From an uncultured bacterium (GTDB taxonomy: Bacteria > Verrucomicrobiota > Lentisphaeria > Victivallales > Victivallaceae): 9,270 bases of DNA. Shown in pieces: positions 6,158 to 9,270 of this stretch (positions are counted from its first letter, which is position 1; each line of letters starts with the position of its first letter). Under the pieces are notes generated by a model that was given only the letters and a program-made list of their open reading frames with translations, was not told the origin of the DNA and searched no databases. The stretch covers positions 1-9,270 of the forward strand of contig CASECL010000106.1 in NCBI GenBank assembly GCA_949286445.1. The letters run 5' to 3'. Made by a program: the position numbers and the translations under genes.

Positions 6158-7183
6158 ATGAATTTATTCAGCAAGAGACTGTTTATTGCAGGTATTTTGT
6201 GTCTGGTGTCTTTCTGCAATGCGGCAACGACGCAGGAACTGAAAAGAGCCCTGGCCAAAGCCGTGGAATTTTCCCTGAATGCCACTTTTGAAAGCACCGC
6301 TCCCACATATAACGGGTTTACACACAAGCAGGCCAAAGTCTATTCCTCTGATGGCAGACTCCGCATAGAAAATGTCGTCGATCAGGTGGCAAGAGATCAG
6401 GTAATACTGATTCTTGCTCCTCCGGCGGAAAAAGAATATGTCTGGCTTGTTTCAGACGGAAAAGTGCTGAAAAATATTGTAATTGAACGCCATTATCCCA
6501 CTACCTGGAGCTGGTGGCCGATGGTTTACGCATTGGTAAATACTTCATTTATTGAAAATGCCAGAATTACCGTGCAGGATGGCAGTTACCGTACGATACC
6601 GTGCTATAAAATAACGGTATCCAAAAGCAGCAGCACTGCATTGGAAAAGCAGTCTCCATGGTTGTTCAAATGGCAGACCATTTCAAAAATTTTTTCATCA
6701 GATCCGAAAATCCGTTACCGCAATTTTACTTTGGAAGAATTTCAAAATAATAAAAAGGAATTGCAGGATAACAGTTTTTCGGCGGTTGAATTATGGGTGG
6801 GAAAGTCAGCCGGGAGGCCGTTTATTTATGAATACCGGGCATTTGACAGAGATGGAGCGGTTATCGCCTCCGGGAATTGGGGCAAAATATCTTTCCCAGC
6901 TCAGATAGATCAGAAATTATTTGAAGTGCCGCCGGAAGCTGAAATCAAAATAGCTGAATCCAAAGCTGAATACGGGAGTGCTTATATTGACAACTTTTCC
7001 GCCGGCGAAATCAACACTTTTTCCGCGACAACCCGGGTAATTGCAAACATCGGACGCGGAGTCGGTGCATTTCTCCGTTCCATCGGCTTCTGGATACTGA
7101 ATAACGGCGGATGGTTTTTCTGTATTCTGGGAGGTTTGAGTTTAGCTGCAATATTGGTTGTGAAGCTGACAAATAAGCGATAA
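6158..7183 (+). CDS. secreted, C-terminally membrane-anchored protein, possibly LolA-like
   Basis: This is a 341-residue protein I cannot name with confidence. Residues 1-22 are a signal peptide with a basic start (KR), a hydrophobic core and a likely cleavage after CNA. No proper lipobox is present, because phenylalanine precedes the cysteine. The mature part is rich in beta-strand-like segments (KVYSSDGRLRIENVV, VILILAPPAEKEYVWLVSDGKVLKNIV), and the domain ends with KLFEVPPEAEIK. A closing FEVP motif is often seen at the end of LolA/LppX-fold outer-membrane lipoprotein-sorting relatives, so that fold is a reasonable guess. A C-terminal membrane helix (about 319-335) ends in KLTNKR. The protein is thus exported and held at the membrane, most of it outside the cytoplasm. 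The start lacks a clear Shine-Dalgarno; an A-rich GTGAAAA precedes the ATG. It forms a unit with the small gene ten bases downstream. Confidence 0.75.
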   Translation: MNLFSKRLFIAGILCLVSFCNAATTQELKRALAKAVEFSLNATFESTAPTYNGFTHKQAKVYSSDGRLRIENVVDQVARDQVILILAPPAEKEYVWLVSDGKVLKNIVIERHYPTTWSWWPMVYALVNTSFIENARITVQDGSYRTIPCYKITVSKSSSTALEKQSPWLFKWQTISKIFSSDPKIRYRNFTLEEFQNNKKELQDNSFSAVELWVGKSAGRPFIYEYRAFDRDGAVIASGNWGKISFPAQIDQKLFEVPPEAEIKIAESKAEYGSAYIDNFSAGEINTFSATTRVIANIGRGVGAFLRSIGFWILNNGGWFFCILGGLSLAAILVVKLTNKR

Positions 7184-7193
7184 TTAGTAAAAT

Positions 7194-7421
7194 ATGCTGT
7201 CACTTGACCCTATTATATTTATATATGTGGCAATCGCCGCCTATGTGATTTCCCGGGCGGCGGGCATGGATAACAGATCGCCCTGGTTATGGGGCGTTAT
7301 TGCCGGTGCGGCCGTGTATTTTGTGCCGTATCCGGCTTCCGGTTTCTGGCGGACACTCTTAATTGTGATTGTATTGTTTGGAGTTATGACAATACTGAAG
7401 GGCCTTTCGGTCAAAAAGTAG
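7194..7421 (+). CDS. small hydrophobic membrane protein, unknown function
   Basis: This 75-residue protein has about three hydrophobic segments: residues 7-23 (IIFIYVAIAAYVISRAA), 31-47 (WLWGVIAGAAVYFVPYP) and 51-71 (FWRTLLIVIVLFGVMTILKGL). It ends in a basic tail, SVKK. It starts ten bases after the stop of the preceding gene with no strong Shine-Dalgarno, so it is probably translated by coupling from the same transcript. The order helix, short polar loop with a tryptophan, then helix resembles many small uncharacterised membrane proteins. No catalytic or binding motif is visible. It may partner the anchored exported protein upstream. Because it is short it could be spurious, but the membrane-helix periodicity and operon spacing argue that it is real. 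Confidence 0.65.
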   Translation: MLSLDPIIFIYVAIAAYVISRAAGMDNRSPWLWGVIAGAAVYFVPYPASGFWRTLLIVIVLFGVMTILKGLSVKK

Positions 7422-7492
7422 TTTCCGGCATTTTGCACAAAATCGTACTATTGAGCCTCAAATACACCCTGACAAAGCCGGAACATCTCCGC

Positions 7493-7521
7493 CCGGTCTG
7501 CATTCCGGAGGAACAGACCGG
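7493..7521. other. stable bulged hairpin downstream of the two-gene unit
   Basis: CCGGTCTG (7493-7500) pairs with CAGACCGG (7514-7521). After a two-base CA bulge the stem continues as TTCC with GGAA around a GGA loop, giving 12 base pairs. There is no T-run after it, so it is not a standard intrinsic terminator. It may protect the 3' end of the mRNA or help Rho-dependent release. The rest of 7422-7661 shows nothing I can identify. Confidence 0.55.
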
Positions 7522-7661
7522 ATGTCTGCATTGGGACGGCAATTCACTTTTCTTTGCCTTAATATTACCCTGGTAAAGTCTGCCATTATCCGTATACCGG
7601 GGGAGCGGTTAAGCATCTGAACTGATTGCGGCGATTGGCAGTATGATGAAGACAAAAAAAT

Positions 7662-7737
7662 TGGCATCCCCACCGGGATTCGAACCCGAGTTGCCGGGAT
7701 GAAAACCCGGTGTCCTAGGCCTCTAGACGATAGGGAC
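7662..7737 (-). tRNA. tRNA-Glu (anticodon UUC)
   Basis: The reverse complement folds as a complete 76-base tRNA. The acceptor strands GTCCCTA and TGGGGAT pair with two wobbles. The anticodon stem is CCGGG/CCCGG with loop TTTTCAT, giving anticodon UUC (plus-strand GAA at 7701-7703). The T-arm is TCGGG-TTCGAAT-CCCGG. The discriminator is G and CCA is encoded. The D-arm GTCTAGAGGCCTAGGAC closely matches other bacterial glutamate tRNAs. One base after the CCA, a run of seven T residues on the transcribed strand (7660-7654) probably serves as the terminator tail. The gene stands alone. Confidence 0.97.
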
Positions 7738-7752
7738 GCCTGACATGTCATT

Positions 7753-7780
7753 AATATAGCTGACTTTTCAGAAAAGTCAA
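7753..7780 (-). promoter_or_regulatory. promoter of tRNA-Glu
   Basis: Read on the minus strand, TTGACT (plus bases 7780-7775) is followed after 16 bases by TATATT (7758-7753). Each hexamer matches five of six consensus bases. The -10 ends 15 bases before the mature tRNA 5' end, so the primary transcript carries a short 5' leader for RNase P to remove. Confidence 0.75.
7761..7779. repeat. perfect 19-base palindrome over the tRNA-Glu promoter
   Basis: TGACTTTTC (7761-7769) and GAAAAGTCA (7771-7779) are exact inverted repeats around a single A. They fill the promoter spacer and most of the -35 box. A second perfect palindrome, TGACATGTCA, lies between the -10 box and the tRNA at 7741-7750; both begin with TGAC. 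The placement would suit a dimeric DNA-binding protein. Confidence 0.7.
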
Positions 7781-8544
7781 GTTCGGAAGATGAAAATTTT
7801 AAAAAAAAGATTGTTTCCCTGTGGAATAGTGAGAAAAAGCAGAAAAAAATAGGCCGTACTGACCCTGATTTCATGATTTATACGGTCGTTTAACTGGAGT
7901 TGCAAGGGAGGTGTTTTCAGTTCCATTTGCCGGGTGATATTGTGATATTTTCTGTGGCAGAGGCGGCGTAGTGATATGATTATGCGGTTAAAGCCGGAGA
8001 CCGATACGGGCAGAAGGCTGCTGGTGGGCGGATGTAATTTCAGTTGCGGCGGGGAGCGGTCGTTTGAATTAACTAACCCGAAACAGCATTGGCCGGAGAA
8101 AATAGTCGTCTTTGGAGGATAGTCTAATGATTGGAATTTTCATCTGCCGGGTGGGATGGATGGTGTAAGCAAAAATTCATTTATGTAATAAAGTTAATTT
8201 TTACGGCATAAAACTCATTTGTCCGGGAGTTTTTTTGGCGTCCGGCATTGGATTTAACAACAGAAAAACCATTTGAAACCGGCAAAACCGCCTGTCGGTC
8301 ATCTGGTGTTATACGCAGAGAGTGTGTGCAGCAGCCGAAAACAGGGTGTAAAAATCCGGATTTTTTTTTATCCTGGGGAATACGGTTGCGGGAATGGGGT
8401 GATTGATAACAGGAAATGAGTTCAATTCAGTTGCGGGAAATTATTTCCCTCCCCGATTACCGGAAATGATCCCCTCCGCTGAAGATAAATCATATAAAAT
8501 GGACCGCATCTGAATTTATGTTGCTGCCAATCATGTTCTGTCCG
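7781..8544. other. long gene-poor stretch between tRNA-Glu and the repeat array
   Basis: I see no gene here that I can support in about 760 bases. The longest tidy plus-strand frame with an ATG start is 48 codons (7976-8122); it lacks a good ribosome site and resembles nothing I know. Visible structure includes a terminator-like hairpin (8210-8236), a 16-base perfect palindrome AAAAATCCGGATTTTT (8350-8365) followed by more T residues, and a 15-base palindrome (8435-8449). CAGG at 8342-8345 and CCTG at 8372-8375 extend the second into a longer imperfect hairpin. The stretch may be decayed DNA or hold small RNAs. Confidence 0.5.
8210..8236 (+). terminator. possible orphan intrinsic terminator
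   Basis: AAAACTC (8210-8216) pairs with GAGTTTT (8227-8233) around a ten-base loop, and the T-run continues to 8236. The stem is AT-rich and weak. No plus-strand gene lies upstream for almost 800 bases, so if it is real it would end an unannotated small transcript. Confidence 0.3.
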
Positions 8545-9165
8545 GGGAGGAGAAATGCCATTTATTTTTGGAAAAACAATATTCATCAAAAAAAAGATAT
8601 TCATTCAGAGAAATCGGCATGGGAGAAACGTGCCCGGATGAGAAATCGTGCCGGGCGGAGCAGAGGTATTCAGCCCTCAGAAACCACATGCAGCGGAAAT
8701 AAGGTATTGTCAGGCAGAAATGTGTTCAAACGGGTAGATCATATTTGCCGGCAGAAATTGTGTTCAAACGGGGAAACGGCACCTACAGAGAAAAAATAAC
8801 GTATCCTATGAGACAAAAGAATGAATTAAGCGGATAAGCAGTACTTGCTCAAGGAAAAAGTCTGCGGACAGGGGAAACGTGTCCAGCAAGGAACACTGCA
8901 GCCGCCGCGGGAAAACGTATTCACTTGTGATAAAAAGTATTATTATAAGGGAGAATATATCTGCAACGAGAAAACGCACCATTTACGATGAAACGCATAT
9001 CTATAAGAAAACGCATCATCTCAACGGAAAAACACCAGCTGCAAAAAAACGCATCATCTCGACAGAAAAACAACAGCTGCAAAAAAACGCATCATCTCGA
9101 CAAAAAAAACACCAGCTGCAAAAAAACGCATCATCTCGACGGAAAAACACCAACTGCAAAAAAAA
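8545..9165. repeat. degenerate short-unit array, mean spacing about 19 bases
   Basis: A loose unit, roughly rnGAAAACGyatyC followed by about six variable bases, recurs through this whole stretch. My hand list of A-tract anchor positions runs 8552, 8571, 8588, 8610, 8625, 8642, 8663, 8680, 8696, 8717 and on to 9160. That is about 33 anchors at 15-24 base steps, averaging 19.0. Clear examples are GGGAAACGTG at 8872, GGGAAAACGTATTC at 8909 and GAGAAAACGCACC at 8968. Units diverge strongly in the 5' part and become alike towards tRNA-Gly. The open frames crossing it encode only repeat-derived lysine-rich peptides and are not genes. The array is neither CRISPR nor a tandem gene. Confidence 0.65.
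9036..9140. repeat. 38/39-base higher-order tandem repeat, three copies
   Basis: A 28-base segment that begins CAGCTGC and ends CATCATCTCGAC is identical at 9036-9063, 9074-9101 and 9113-9140, with offsets of 38 and 39. Each period holds two 19-20-base sub-units, one with ACGCATCATC and one with ACACCAGCTGC. Flanking partial copies extend it to about 9011-9165. This is the youngest, best conserved part of the wider array, just downstream of tRNA-Gly in that gene's reading direction. Confidence 0.9.
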
Positions 9166-9190
9166 CTTATCCGGCCGGGGGGTAAAAAAA

Positions 9191-9266
9191 TGGAGCGAGT
9201 GACCGGAATCGAACCGGCGACAATCACGTTGGCAACGTGATGCTCTACCAACTGAGCTACACTCGC
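9191..9266 (-). tRNA. tRNA-Gly (anticodon GCC)
   Basis: The reverse complement is a complete 76-base tRNA. The acceptor strands are GCGAGTG and CACTCGC, a perfect seven-pair stem. The D-arm is GCTC-AGTTGGTA-GAGC. The anticodon stem is TCACG/CGTGA with loop TTGCCAA, giving GCC (plus-strand GGC at 9231-9233). The T-arm is GCCGG-TTCGAAT-CCGGT. The discriminator is T and CCA is encoded. Seven T residues (9190-9184 on the transcribed strand) begin directly after CCA. The promoter lies beyond the right edge of the window. The repeat array begins about 25 bases downstream. Confidence 0.97.
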
Positions 9267-9270
9267 ATCA

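Noticed and set aside
7976..8122. 48-codon open frame MIMRLKPETDTGRR...
   Set aside because: It has no proper ribosome site, no recognisable motif, and no support beyond being open.
8518..8799. 93-codon open frame across the start of the repeat array
   Set aside because: It is lysine/arginine-rich and repeat-derived, with no domain-like pattern.
9036..9140. CRISPR array
   Set aside because: The 28-base cores are separated by only 10-11 bases that are themselves near-repeats, so there are no spacers. No cas gene is nearby.
8879..9202. 107-codon open frame through the array, and overlapping frames on both strands
   Set aside because: The translation is only the DNA repeat read as protein, and the frame runs into the tRNA-Gly gene.
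9191..9266. tRNA-Gly as an attachment site of an integrated element
   Set aside because: No second copy of the tRNA 3' end, integrase or mobility gene is visible in the window.

Overview
The window looks like part of an anaerobic, heterotrophic bacterial chromosome with intermediate GC. The glycyl radical enzyme can only work without oxygen, both tRNA genes encode their own CCA, and several genes start without a clear Shine-Dalgarno site. My best guess is the PVC/Lentisphaerota side of the tree. That is an impression from protein style and intergenic texture, not a proof.

Layout. Positions 1-44 hold the last codons of an upstream gene, coupled by an ATGA overlap to a multi-membrane-spanning DUF2142-type protein (41-1471). 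A 341-base gap follows, with a tandem repeat, a candidate promoter (1739-1767) and a direct repeat that brackets its -10 box. A compact three-gene operon comes next: a glycyl-radical activating enzyme (1813-2520), its glycyl radical enzyme of the dehydratase/lyase type (2517-4904) and a short-chain dehydrogenase/reductase (4914-5648). It closes with a clear intrinsic terminator (5727-5760). The activase installs a radical on Gly771 of the large enzyme, which probably eliminates a group (often water) from an unknown substrate. The SDR could then reduce the carbonyl product or make the substrate.

A roughly 510-base intergenic stretch holds that terminator and, further on, a candidate promoter and an RNA leader with mutually exclusive helices. 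It leads into a two-gene unit: a secreted, C-terminally anchored protein that may have a LolA-like fold (6158-7183) and a 75-residue membrane protein (7194-7421). A bulged hairpin lies after them.

The rest is gene-poor. tRNA-Glu(UUC) (7662-7737, minus) has a near-consensus promoter overlapped by a 19-base palindrome. About 800 bases follow with no convincing gene. A degenerate array of short units with a mean spacing of 19 bases (about 8545-9165) comes next, and its tRNA-proximal end has been re-amplified as a 38/39-base repeat. tRNA-Gly(GCC) (9191-9266, minus) ends the window.

The features most worth a second look are the glycyl radical/SDR module with its atypical pocket and activase motifs, the switch-like leader at 6014-6081, and the 19-base-period array.
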